From Schistocerca nitens (taxonomy: Eukaryota; Arthropoda; Insecta; Orthoptera; Acrididae): a DNA stretch of 64,000 nucleotides. The stretch spans positions 1,189,436,759-1,189,500,758 of the forward strand of contig NC_064615.1 of assembly GCF_023898315.1 (NCBI RefSeq), given 5' to 3'. The position numbers and the translations under genes are program-made. Positions 55,996 to 64,000 of this stretch are shown piece by piece. Below the pieces are notes generated by a model. The model was given only the letters and a program-made list of their open reading frames with translations. It had not been told where the DNA came from and made no database searches. Numbering within the stretch: position 1 is the stretch's first letter; each line of letters opens with the position of its first letter.

Positions 55996-56168
55996 TGTTG
56001 ATAATATTTATTCAGAACAAAGGTTAAGTACAAATCATGGTACAACTACACACATCCCTCTTTTTACAGTGAATGAGAAAACACAAAGAACAAAATGGTT
56101 GTGCTATAAAGATATATCACTCTTCATCAGATTCCATACATCGATATAAATGTACGAACATTCCAACA
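55996..56168 (-). repeat. copia 5' LTR
   Basis: Right LTR. The TATAAAGATATATC text near 56106-56119 could be a promoter on one strand, but its role is uncertain. Followed outward by CAAAT. Confidence 0.93.
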
Positions 56169-56199
56169 CAAATGATCTAAACAAATTATTAAAGTGAAA

Positions 56200-56960
56200 T
56201 GTTCAGGATTCCTCCAGACAGTCCACCAGTAGGAGGGTATGCAATGGTACCATGCAACTGCCCATTGTTGTAAAATAAATTTGTCTGTAAATGTGTCCTT
56301 CGAAGGAGAAGTAGGTGTGTGCACCTATATAATTCATCACGGTGATCAGGAAGAAGGCTGTAGGTTTGGAGTCATTCAATCATTGGGAAAGCTAGTGTTA
56401 AATAGCATTGGGGATGTCAGTGTAGAGGTGGGTGACATCGACAGTGATGGGGAGGGCACCAGGTTGTAAAGAAATGGGAGCTGCGGTGTCACATTGGAGA
56501 AAACAGTTAATGTCTTTCATACAGGATGTTAGGTTACGGCTGACACGCTGAAGCTGTTGGCCCACAAAGAATGATATTACCTCTGTAAGAACATAGTAAC
56601 CAGCTAAAATGAGGCAGTCTGGGTGTTTGAGTTTACGTACTTTAGGAAGCACAAAGAATATAAGAGTGTGGGGAGTGGTTGGGGTGAGGGGATAGATATT
56701 CAGGGGAGAGGTTCTTGAATTGACCTACGAATTTGAAGAGGGACTGAAGATCTTGCTGGATTTCTGTAATGGATCATTGTGGCAGAGCTTGTTGTAGGTG
56801 GACGTATCTGATAGATGGTGGAGTCCTTCTTCCAGGAAGTTCCTGCAGTGCCTTTTGTCGGCATGAAGTCAGATTTTAAATGGTTGAATGTGGTTCTTTA
56901 TAATATATATAAATTCATTAGAAGCAGCTGTTCATCATAAAGTTTCAGGAGAGGAATAAC
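56200..56960 (-). pseudogene. Penelope-like reverse transcriptase fragment
   Basis: The minus strand at 56652-56398 encodes LPKVRKLKHPDCLILAGYYV, then FVGQQLQRVSRNLTSCMKDI (from FVDxxLQPxxxxLPSYIKDT), PGALPITVDVTHLYTDIPNA (motif A, VDVTHLYT). Upstream at 56890-56660, DFMPTKGTAGTSWKKDSTIY-like text gives the preceding KGxxTVVxD block, decayed. The 56400-56200 part continues decayed. Most similar to the RT of families A and B but more diverged. No endonuclease is seen. Confidence 0.7.
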
Positions 56961-57503
56961 TGTGAAAAGATTTCACGAAATCTCCACTGTGATTTGTCTG
57001 CCATTTAACAATGTTATGTGACTTCTTAATTTTTTTTTGTTTCTTTTACATAGCAAGAATATTTTGTGTTTTTTCTGACCTGTACATACTGAATCACATC
57101 ACACATATCACTGCTCACTTTTCAGTTGCAGTGGTAGTGCACAGACTGCAACTCTTCATATTTGAGCACCAAAGGCGTCAATCTAGTTTTTGTTCACTTC
57201 AGTTGCTAGAAACATAGAAGTTGTTGTGATGCATATCACAAATCAACATATCCTCAGTCCAAAGTACTTTTCACTATACTTGCCTCACACTCTATCAACT
57301 ATTTTTAACCAACGACTAGTTATTTAATTTCATCTCCCTCATAAATTGGAAATTACAATAATAAAACATATTATTATATAATAAATGAAAATATTTGAAT
57401 TTCAATTGTAGTTATGGTACGGCGTGGGCCAACTTTTTTTGTCTAACAGTTTTCTTTGATGTGCTTTCATGTATTGCTAAGTTTGTACACATCCTCCTTA
57501 ATA
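56961..57503. other. AT-rich interval
   Basis: No gene, RNA or repeat recognised between the PLE fragment and the Tc1-like element. Confidence 0.4.
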
Positions 57504-58914
57504 CACTCCTGGAAATGGAAAAAAGAACACATTGACACCGGTGTGTCAGACCCACCATACTTGCTCCGGACACTGCGAGAGGGCTGTACAAGCAATGATC
57601 ACACGCACGGCACAGCGGACACACCAGGACCCGCGGTGTTGGCCGTCGAATGGCGCTAGCTGCGCAGCATTTGTGCGCCGCCGCCGTCAGTGTCAGCCAG
57701 TTTGCCGTGGCGTACGGAGCTCCATCGCAGTCTTTAACACTGGTAGCATGCCGCGACAGCGTGGACGTGAACCGTATGTACAGTTGACGGACTTTGAGCG
57801 AGGGCGTATAGTGGGCATGCGGGAGGCCGGGTGGACGTACCGCCGAATTGCTCAACACGTGGGGCGTGAGGTCTCCACAGTACATCGATGTTGTCGCCAG
57901 TGGTCGGCGGAAGGTGCACGTGCCCGTCGACCTGGGACCGGACCGCAGCGACGCACGGATGCACGCCAAGACCGTAGGATCCTACGCAGTGCCGTAGGGG
58001 ACTGCACCGCCACTTCCCAGCAAATTAGGGACACTGTTGCTCCTGGGGTATCGGCGAGGACCATTCGCAACCGTCTCCATGAAGCTGGGCTACGGTCCCG
58101 CACACCGTTAGGCCGTCTTCCGCTCACGCCCCAACATCGTGCAGTGGTGTCGCGACAGGCGTGAATGGAAGGACGAATGGAGACGTGTCGTCTTCAGCGA
58201 TGAGAGTTGCTTCTGCCTTGGTGCCAATGATGGTCGTATGCGTGTTTGGCGCCGTGCAGGTGAGCGCCACAATCAGGACTGCATACGACCGAGGCACACA
58301 GGGCCAACACCCAGCATCATGGTGTGGGGAGCGATCTCCTACACTGGCCGTACACCACTGGTGATCGTCGAGGGGACCCTGAATAGTGCACGGTACATCC
58401 AAACCATCATCGAACCCATCGTTCTACCATTCCTAGACCGGCAAGGGAACTTGCTGTTCCAACAGGACAATGCACGTCCGCATGTATCCCGTGCCACCCA
58501 ACGTGCTCTAGAAGGTGTAAGTCAACTACCCTGGCCAGCAAGATCTCCCGATCTGTCCCCTTTTGAGCATGTTTGGGACTGGATGAAGCGTCGTCTCACG
58601 CGGTCTGCACGTCCAGCACGAACGCTGGTCCAACTGAGGCGCCAGGTGGAAATGGCATGGCAAGCCGTTCCACAGGACTACATCCAGCATCTCTACGTTC
58701 GTCTCCATGGGAGAATAGCAGCCTGCATTGCTGTGAAAGGTGGATATACACTGTACTAGTGCTGACATTGTGCATGCTCTGTTGCCTGTGTCTATGTGCC
58801 TGTGGTTCTGTCAGTGTGATCATGTGATGTATCTGACCCCAGGAATGTGTCAATAAAGTTTCCCCTTCCTGGGACAATGAATTCACGGTGTTCTTATTTC
58901 AATTTCCAGGAGTG
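57504..58914 (+). mobile_element. Tc1-like DNA transposon with 27-bp inverted repeats
   Basis: A 1411-bp element flanked by TA (57502-57503 and 58915-58916). Inverted repeats CACTCCTGGAAATGGAAAAA (left) and CACTCCTGGAAATTGAAATA (right, minus strand), continuing to AGAACAC, differ at two positions. GC-rich interior compared with AT-rich surroundings, which suggests a foreign or fairly young origin. It contains one transposase in two overlapping frames. Confidence 0.95.
57748..58759 (+). pseudogene. Tc1-like transposase, one frameshift
   Basis: ATG at 57748: MPRQRGREPYVQLTDFERGR, paired-like helix-turn-helix text GMREAGWTYRRIAQHVGREV and STVHRCCRQWSAEGARARRP (AT-hook-like basic end). A second helix-turn-helix: CTATSQQIRDTVAPGVSART. 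The first frame ends at 58164. The second runs 58139-58759: EWRRVVFSDESCF (D1, DES), LFQQDNARPHVSRATQRALE (D2) and SPDLSPFEHVWDWMK (E). By count, 32 residues separate D2 and Glu, rather than the 34 of classic Tc1. A short deletion near 58138-58145 causes the frameshift (inference). C-terminus RIAACIAVKGGYTLY. Confidence 0.92.
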
Positions 58915-58940
58915 TATTTATCCAGAAATTTAAAAAATTA

Positions 58941-60258
58941 CAAGACCCACTCCACAAGAAATGCACACTATTTTTGTAAAAATGCAGTTTTCATTCTGCA
59001 CATGTGAAAGTTTTACAGTGTGTAGATACATCCTTCCCGCTTGTTTTCAAACTTAGTTCAACATGTTCCCGTGAGTGATGCCATCACAGCATGTCTTCAA
59101 GATGGCTGCTACACTTGACGTTTGTCAGAAGCAACATCTGTCATAGAACGAGACAGTGAGAGATATCCACAAGAGGTTGACAAAGGTGTACGGAGATGCT
59201 GCTGTCGATCGCAGTACAGTTAGTCACTGGGCAAGCAGGTTACGTGATGAAAGCGGGCACAGCAATATTGAGGATTGTCCTCGCAGTATCAGGTCTCTTA
59301 CTGTACACACTCCAGACAATGTGCAAAGAGTTAACGAATTGGTGACTGCTGACAGACACATCACAGTGAATGAATTGTCACACTAAGTTGGGATAGGGGA
59401 AGGAAGTGTTTGCAGAATACTGAAAGTGTTGGCATTAAAAAAGGTTTGTGCCAGGTGGGTTCCCAGAATGTTGACAGTGGCTCACAAAGAAACAAGAAAA
59501 ATGGCATGCAGCGAACTTTTGGAACAGTACGAGAATGGTGGAGATGAATTTCTTGGAAGAATTGTGACAGGTGATGAAACATGGCTCCATCATTTTTCAC
59601 CAGAGATGAAGAGGCAATCAATGGAGTGGCATCATGCAAATTCACCCAAGAAGAAAAATATTCAAAACCACACCTTCTGCTGGAAAAGTTATGGCTACGG
59701 TGTTTTTCGATTCCAAAGGAATCTTGCTTGTGGACATCATGCCAAGTGGAACCATCATAAATTCTGATGCATATGTGATGACACCGAGAAACTTCAAGCT
59801 TGACTGTGTTGTGTTCGACCACATCAGCAAAAGCAGGATGTTTTGCTGTTGCACGACAATGCACGGCCACATGTCAGTCAAAAAACCATGGAAGCGATCA
59901 CAAAACTCGGATGGACAACATTGAAACACCTGCCTTACAGTCCTGACCTGGCTCCATGTGACTATCATCTCTTTGGGAAATTGAAAGACTCTCTTCGTGG
60001 AACAAGGTTTGAAGATGATGACTCTCTTGTGCATGCTGCCAAACAGTGGCTCCAACAGGTTGGTCCAGAATTTTACCGTGCGGGTATACAGGCGCTGGTT
60101 CTAAGATGGCATAAGGCAGTTGAGAGGGATGGAAATTATGTGGAGAAATGAAAATATTGTTCCTAAAGGATGTATCTACACACTGTCAAACTTTCAAACA
60201 TGTAGGATAAAAGATGGATTAAAAAAAATAGTGTGCATTTCTTTTGGAGTGACCCTCA
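58941..60258 (+). mobile_element. mariner element with 21-nt subterminal inverted repeats
   Basis: A 1318-bp element flanked by TA (58939-58940 and 60259-60260), only 26 bp from the Tc1-like element. Right end (minus strand) TGAGGGTCACTCCAAAAGAA continues ATGCACACTATTTTT; the left end is CAAGACCCACTCCACAAGAA followed by the same text. Inside them lies a perfect inverted pair: ACAGTGTGTAGATACATCCT plus T at 59015-59035 and its complement at 60166-60186. Confidence 0.93.
59156..60151 (+). pseudogene. mariner transposase, several frame breaks
   Basis: Pieces in order: MRDIHKRLTKVYGDAAVDRS and HWASRLRDESGHSNIEDCPR (HTH), a stop at 59384, KKVCARWVPRMLTVAHKETR, IVTGDETWLHHFSPEMKRQS (D1), a frameshift near 59650-59660, MATVFFDSKGILLVDIMPSG, a second shift near 59790, then 59843-60151 with LLHDNARPHVSQKTMEAITK (D2) and YSPDLAPCDYHLFGKLKDSL (D3). 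Thirty-four residues lie between D2 and D3. Ends ERDGNYVEK. The N-terminus appears shortened at 59130-59160. All catalytic residues survive but the frame does not. Confidence 0.92.
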
Positions 60259-60260
60259 TA

Positions 60261-61655
60261 AAAAAAATCTTCAGACACTCTATGAAGAGATCATACTTTC
60301 ATTTGTAAAGTGTGTAATTGTAATCTGAGCAGTAACCTCCTTTACAGTTTTTCTTACAATGTTGATATTTGGATCAACAGAAGTGGAAGCTAATTTTTGC
60401 AATTAATATACTGTTATTGGATAATCAAATTAAATATGGTACCACCAATAAAACAGCTGAATAGATTATCCAACAGCAGTATATTAGTGAAATACAATTG
60501 AATTTGTCTTAGGTTCCATCCATGAATATAAATAACACAAAAAGAATTTTAGCATTTGCGATGATGGGAAACAGTTATGCAGTTGTAAACTTCTACTAGA
60601 ATCTATATAGAGATTGTCATTACAGGGGCACAATATTGTATTTATGGGTTTTAATGTATGCATAGCTTTCAGTGGGTATTTACTTGTCAGGGAACAGACA
60701 TATCACCTACATACAAGACTAAATAGTTGATAAAATTCCTTTCTGGGCAACTTATTTGTTACATTGCTGCTTATGCAGCTTTTGATAAATAATACAAAAT
60801 CTCCCATCACTTATCAAAATTTCCCAAAGATTCTTCCTGTAAATCGTCTTCAGCAAGTAAGCACTCTGGAGGAGACTGTCAGTTATGTTTAACAAATCAT
60901 AACCTTAATGTCTTTTGCTGTTATTTCATACATACTGCTTCTTACAAATGCTTCCCTCTCTCTCGTGAAATCTCCATTGAAAGCCTTTGATGTTTGAAAT
61001 GTTTAAGTAACTGGAGGCCTTTCTCAGTTTCATAGTAAAAGATAGCAGTACTTACATAACAATTCCTCACTCAAGCGTCTGTGAAACATTATTTATGACC
61101 AGAATGCTACACTGTTAATAAAACTTATCCCACACATGTGTTACAAATGTGTGAAATTGTAAAATCAATGCTCATGCTGGAATTTTATCCTCTCAGATGA
61201 ATAAACATTTCAAAAACATGTTCAGTATGAAAAAGAACATAGCAGAACATGGGAACAAATCTGAAAACAGCTATGAAGGTGTTAATATATGTATTAAATA
61301 TTCATAGTGCTTTCAGTTATTACTTATTTATTGCAATGAAAGCCGGTTTCCTTATAGAGTTTATTATATTTTGATTTTTATCTCATGCACACACAAACAA
61401 TTTTGAGACAACACTGTCTTACCTTGAGGTACCTGTTCGGTGTGCTTCATGAATCGAATGAATTCAGTACCATAGATGTTGTTCCATCAAGGGAACCCCT
61501 ATAATGAGTATGCCACACATTTTATTAATTTGTGTCAAACACTCTTTATTCACTTCATCACAGAGAGTAGAAGGTGTCTGACACAAATTACGCAGGTCAG
61601 CATGGGTTCTGGGGTTTGGAAAGTAAGTGGTGTTCTTTACTAACTTGGCACTACT
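60261..61655. other. AT-rich interval with one possible exon
   Basis: The minus strand at about 61640-61470 is open after a CAG and reads NTTYFPNPRTHADLRNLCQT, then PSTLCDEVNKECLTQINKMC and GILIIGVPLMEQHLWY before a stop. It has coding-like composition and five cysteines but no recognised family. The remainder of the interval shows nothing. Confidence 0.3.
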
Positions 61656-61738
61656 GAATATGAAAATATCAGAATGAGATTTTCACTCTACAGCGGAGTG
61701 TGCGCTGATATGAAACTTCCTGGCAGATTAAAACTGTG

Positions 61739-61812
61739 TGCCCGACCGAGACTCGAACTCGGGACCTTTGCCTTTCGCGGGCAAGTGCTCTACCAACTGA
61801 GCTACCGAAGCA
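61739..61812 (-). repeat. tRNA-like SINE head, unit 1
   Basis: 74 nt. Read on the minus strand: A box TAGCTCAGTTGGTAGAGC, anticodon loop CGCGAAA (CGA at the anticodon position, but position 33 is G where real tRNAs have U), B box GAGTTCGAGTCTC. Pairs in the T stem, imperfect in the acceptor stem. A SINE head, not a functional tRNA gene. Confidence 0.85.
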
Positions 61813-62039
61813 CGACTCACACCCGGTACTCACAGCTTTAATTCTGCCAGTATCTCATCTCCTACCTTCCAAACTTTACAGAAGCTCTTCTGCGAACCTT
61901 GCAGAACTAGCACTCCTGAAAGAAAGGATATAGCGGAGACGTGGCTTAGCCACAGCCTTGGGGATGTTTCCAGAATGAGATTTTCACTCTGCAGTGGAGT
62001 GTGCGCTGATATGAAACTTCCTGGCAGATTAAAACTGTG

Positions 62040-62113
62040 TGCCCGACCGAGACTCAAACTCGGGACCTTTGCCTTTCGCGGGCAAGTGCTCTACCAACTG
62101 AGCTACCGAAGCA
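62040..62113 (-). repeat. tRNA-like SINE head, unit 2
   Basis: Same as unit 1 except a changed base in the T loop (GAGTTTGAGTCTC on the minus strand), which weakens the B box. Confidence 0.85.
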
Positions 62114-62338
62114 CGACTCACGCCCGGTACTCACAGCTTTAATTCTATGTAACTCGTCTCCTACCTTCCAAACTTTACAGAAGCTCTTCTGCGAACCTTG
62201 CAGAACTAGCACTCCTGAAAGAAAGGATATAGCGGAGACGTGGCTTAGCCACAGCCTTGGGGATGTTTCCAGAATGAGATTTTCACTCTGCAGCAGAGTG
62301 TGCGCTGATATGAAACTTCCTGGCAGATTAAAACTGTG

Positions 62339-62412
62339 TGCCCAACCGAGACTCGAACTCGGGACCTTTGCCTTTCGCGGGCAAGTGTTCTACCAACTGA
62401 GCTGCCGAAGCA
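62339..62412 (-). repeat. tRNA-like SINE head, unit 3
   Basis: Same structure. Carries substitutions in the acceptor region (GGTTGGGCA), the D arm (GGCAGCTCAG) and before the anticodon stem (AACACTTGCC). Confidence 0.85.
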
Positions 62413-62639
62413 CGACTCACGCCCGGTACTCACAGCTTTAATTCTGCCAGTATCTCGTCTCCTACCTTCCAAACTTTACAGAAGCTCTTCTGTGAACCTT
62501 GCAGAACTAGCACTCCTGAAAGAAAGGATATAGCGGAGACGTGGTTTAGCCAGAGCCTTGGGGATGTTTCCAGAATGAGATTTTCACTCTACAGCGGAGT
62601 GTGCGCTGATTTGAAACTTCCTGGCGGATTAAAACTGTG

Positions 62640-62713
62640 TGCCCGACCGAGACTCGAACTCGGGACCTTTGCCTTTCGCGGGCAAGTGCTCTACCAACTG
62701 AGCTACCGAAGCA
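62640..62713 (-). repeat. tRNA-like SINE head, unit 4
   Basis: Identical to unit 1 by eye. Confidence 0.85.
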
Positions 62714-62907
62714 CGACTCACGCCCGGTACTCACAGCTTTAATTCTGCCAGTATCTCGTCTCCTACCTTCCAAACTTTACAGAAGCTCTTCTGCGAACCT
62801 TGCAGAACTAGCACTTCTGAAAGAAAGGATATTGCGGAGACATGGCTTAGCCACAGCCTCGTGGAGATACTGGCAGAAGTAAAGCTGTGAGTACCGGGCG
62901 TGAGTCA

Positions 62908-62981
62908 TGCTTCGGTAGCTCAGTTGGTAGAGCACTTGCCCGCGAAAGGCAAAGGTCCCGAGTTCGAGTCTCGGTCGGGCA
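62908..62981 (+). repeat. tRNA-like SINE head, inverted unit
   Basis: Plus-strand version: GGTAGCTCAGTTGGTAGAGC, CGCGAAA loop, GAGTTCGAGTCTC. A tRNA predictor may call this as serine (CGA) with a poor score. Confidence 0.85.
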
Positions 62982-63021
62982 CACAGTTTTAATCTGCCAG
63001 GAAGTTTCATGAAAATATCAG

Positions 63022-63435
63022 TTTTTCCCATCAACTTCAGTTTTCTCTGCACAGCTACCCCACTGTCTAACCTACTGTGGGCTGTTTAATATTGGCCGTG
63101 AAATCAGTGTTATGTGGTGGCACTTATATAAATCTGCAGACATTGATTTTTTGTAGGATGGTGAAGTAGAGGGGATGAATGAACTTCAAAGCTTAAATTC
63201 TGTTATCGCTGCAGAAATGGAGAGCTGAGTGAGTGCAATGACAATAAGAAGGTGCTTACACATTTTGATGTGAGTGGTGGTATTTCACTGATGCCGTGTT
63301 CAAATGTCAGGACAGCAGTGTGTGAATATCCTGGATAGATTTTGTTACATATCTGGAACTTATCACATAAGTACAAGACATTGACAAAAGACAGAATTTG
63401 TGTAGAAATCATATTTTGCTTATTTTAGTATGATG
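63022..63435. other. No recognisable feature
   Basis: Mixed-composition sequence after the SINE composite; no open frame or repeat could be supported. Confidence 0.4.
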
Positions 63436-63860
63436 CTTGGAGTTCAGAACAAACCACTTGCTCAACAAATTGTGTGTCATACATGCACAGAGCAAGTAAT
63501 GAATGAGAGTGAAGGTAAAATGAAGTGTTTGTCCCTCACTATTCTCACAGTACAGCACGAACAGGAGAATCACTTTGATGCTTGTTAGTTCTGTATGACA
63601 AAAGTAGCAGGATACAACAAAAGAAACGTGAATAAAATCTTGAATCCCAACTTAGATTCAGCAATTAGATCTGTCCCTCATGGTCCAGGGCTGATGATCT
63701 CCTCTCCACCAACATCAATAGATACATCTTTATACTTTGAACCTGAATGTGGTAATGATAGTAACCAAAAACCTCTTACTCTAAGTTAACAATCTGGTGA
63801 AAGGCTTAGGACTCTCAAAAGACACAGCACAACTTTTGAGATTACACATTAGTGAAAATA
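63436..63860 (+). pseudogene. Fragment of a transposon-associated arthropod protein
   Basis: The plus strand reads EQENHFDAC, a stop, then FCMTKVAGYNKRNVNKILNP and SAIRSVPHGPGLMISSPPTS, ending at a stop at 63787. The pattern of NHFDxCYFC followed by xGYxxKxK and AIRPVPHGPxxPxPxPP matches a repetitive, unnamed protein family that I recall from many arthropod and cnidarian genomes (memory; family name not known to me). The C-x2-C here would be a metal-binding pair with the first Cys followed by a stop. Broken and partial. Confidence 0.45.
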
Positions 63861-63919
63861 ATTTGCTTATACATGTTACATCATATTCCATGTACGGAAA
63901 CAACAATAGAAAGTCCAAT

Positions 63920-64000
63920 ATGGAATAACAACAATATTATGAAAAGAATAGACTGCTACTTGTCACATAGCTGAGATGTTGTGTAAGAGACAGACATAAT
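63920..64000 (-). mobile_element. PLE-like terminus at the window edge
   Basis: Text AATATTATGAAAAGAATAGA, CTGCTACTTGTCACATAGCT and GAGATGTTGTGTAAGAGACA matches the left arm of the foldback at 45308-45392. It runs off the window. Confidence 0.6.

Larger units (their letters stand above)
50661..56168 (-). mobile_element. Ty1/copia LTR retrotransposon, interrupted by a mariner
   Basis: The LTRs are 50661-50837 (177 bp) and 55996-56168 (173 bp); both begin TGTTGATAATATTTATTCAG on the plus strand and read TGTT...AACA in element orientation. Flanking bases are TAAAT and CAAAT, a probable 5-bp duplication with one change. Inside the right LTR the minus strand starts TGGTAGGAGTTAGCAG (primer-binding site candidate). 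Inside the left LTR lies AAGGAGGCA (polypurine tract). Order gag, protease, integrase, RT, RNase H is the copia order. The mariner at 53482-54686 sits in pol. Several frameshifts; LTRs have diverged by roughly 10% by eye, so the insertion is not recent. Confidence 0.95.
61673..63008. mobile_element. Composite SINE: four tandem units plus one inverted unit, flanked by one direct repeat
   Basis: Four units of about 300 bp (starts near 61671, 61972, 62272 and 62573) lie in one orientation (tRNA-like head read on the minus strand), followed by a partial inverted unit (62865-63008). The whole block is bounded by ATGAAAATATCAG at 61660-61672 and 63009-63021. Units differ by few substitutions; unit 2 has a short replacement near 62145-62150. 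I recognise the family as a common tRNA-derived repeat in grasshoppers (from memory). Confidence 0.9.

Noticed and set aside
61739..62981. Five tRNA-like sequences as real tRNA genes
   Set aside because: They sit in 300-bp repeat units, lack U33 in the anticodon loop and have mismatched acceptor stems, so they are SINE heads.

Overview
This window looks like non-coding, transposon-packed DNA from a large insect genome. Low gene density, long introns, several intact tRNA-derived SINE types and many mariner, Penelope-like and CR1/Jockey-type copies point to an arthropod. I recognise the SINE types as ones abundant in grasshoppers and locusts (Orthoptera, Schistocerca-like), but from memory only, with no search run.

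The only host gene I can support is part of an ABCA-family ABC transporter on the minus strand. Two exons (6858-7056 and 2166-2353) encode the start of one nucleotide-binding domain, including a Walker A motif. The 4.5 kb intron between them holds a degraded LINE and a dead mariner. A few other short open stretches (15430-15669, 37956-38246, about 61440-61640, all minus) could be exons but are not recognised.

Layout. 0-7 kb: minus-strand LINE endonuclease fragment, then the ABCA exons with the LINE and mariner in the intron. 7.5-11.8 kb: minus-strand Ty3/gypsy relic. 13-16 kb: a SINE with a perfect target-site duplication, a mariner disabled by a frameshift in a T run, and a second SINE. 17-27 kb: a CR1-like LINE with an SGNH-esterase ORF1, followed by a cluster of Penelope-like elements (PLEs) in inverted and tandem arrangement. 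28-36 kb: degraded mariner, LINE pieces, a MITE-like element and a degenerate tandem repeat. 38-43 kb: a foldback element and a second gypsy relic carrying an AG microsatellite and a mariner fragment. 43-50 kb: two further PLE types, one in head-to-tail tandem. 50.7-56.2 kb: a copia element with both LTRs, split by a mariner with perfect inverted repeats. 57.5-60.3 kb: a Tc1-like element and a mariner side by side. 61.7-63.0 kb: a composite of four tandem SINE units plus one inverted unit, flanked by one 13-bp direct repeat.

The most interesting signal is a recurrent hammerhead-ribozyme-like core (CTGANGA, one extra base, a helix, GAAA) at the 3' ends of the PLE copies. Its helix sequence differs between PLE families, yet pairing is largely kept. 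Hammerhead motifs are known in Penelope-like retroelements; here they occur at many termini, including a three-unit tandem array. Nearly all transposon genes carry stops, frameshifts or truncations. The longest continuous ones are the PLE reverse transcriptase at 23876-25213, the mariner transposases and the copia gag.
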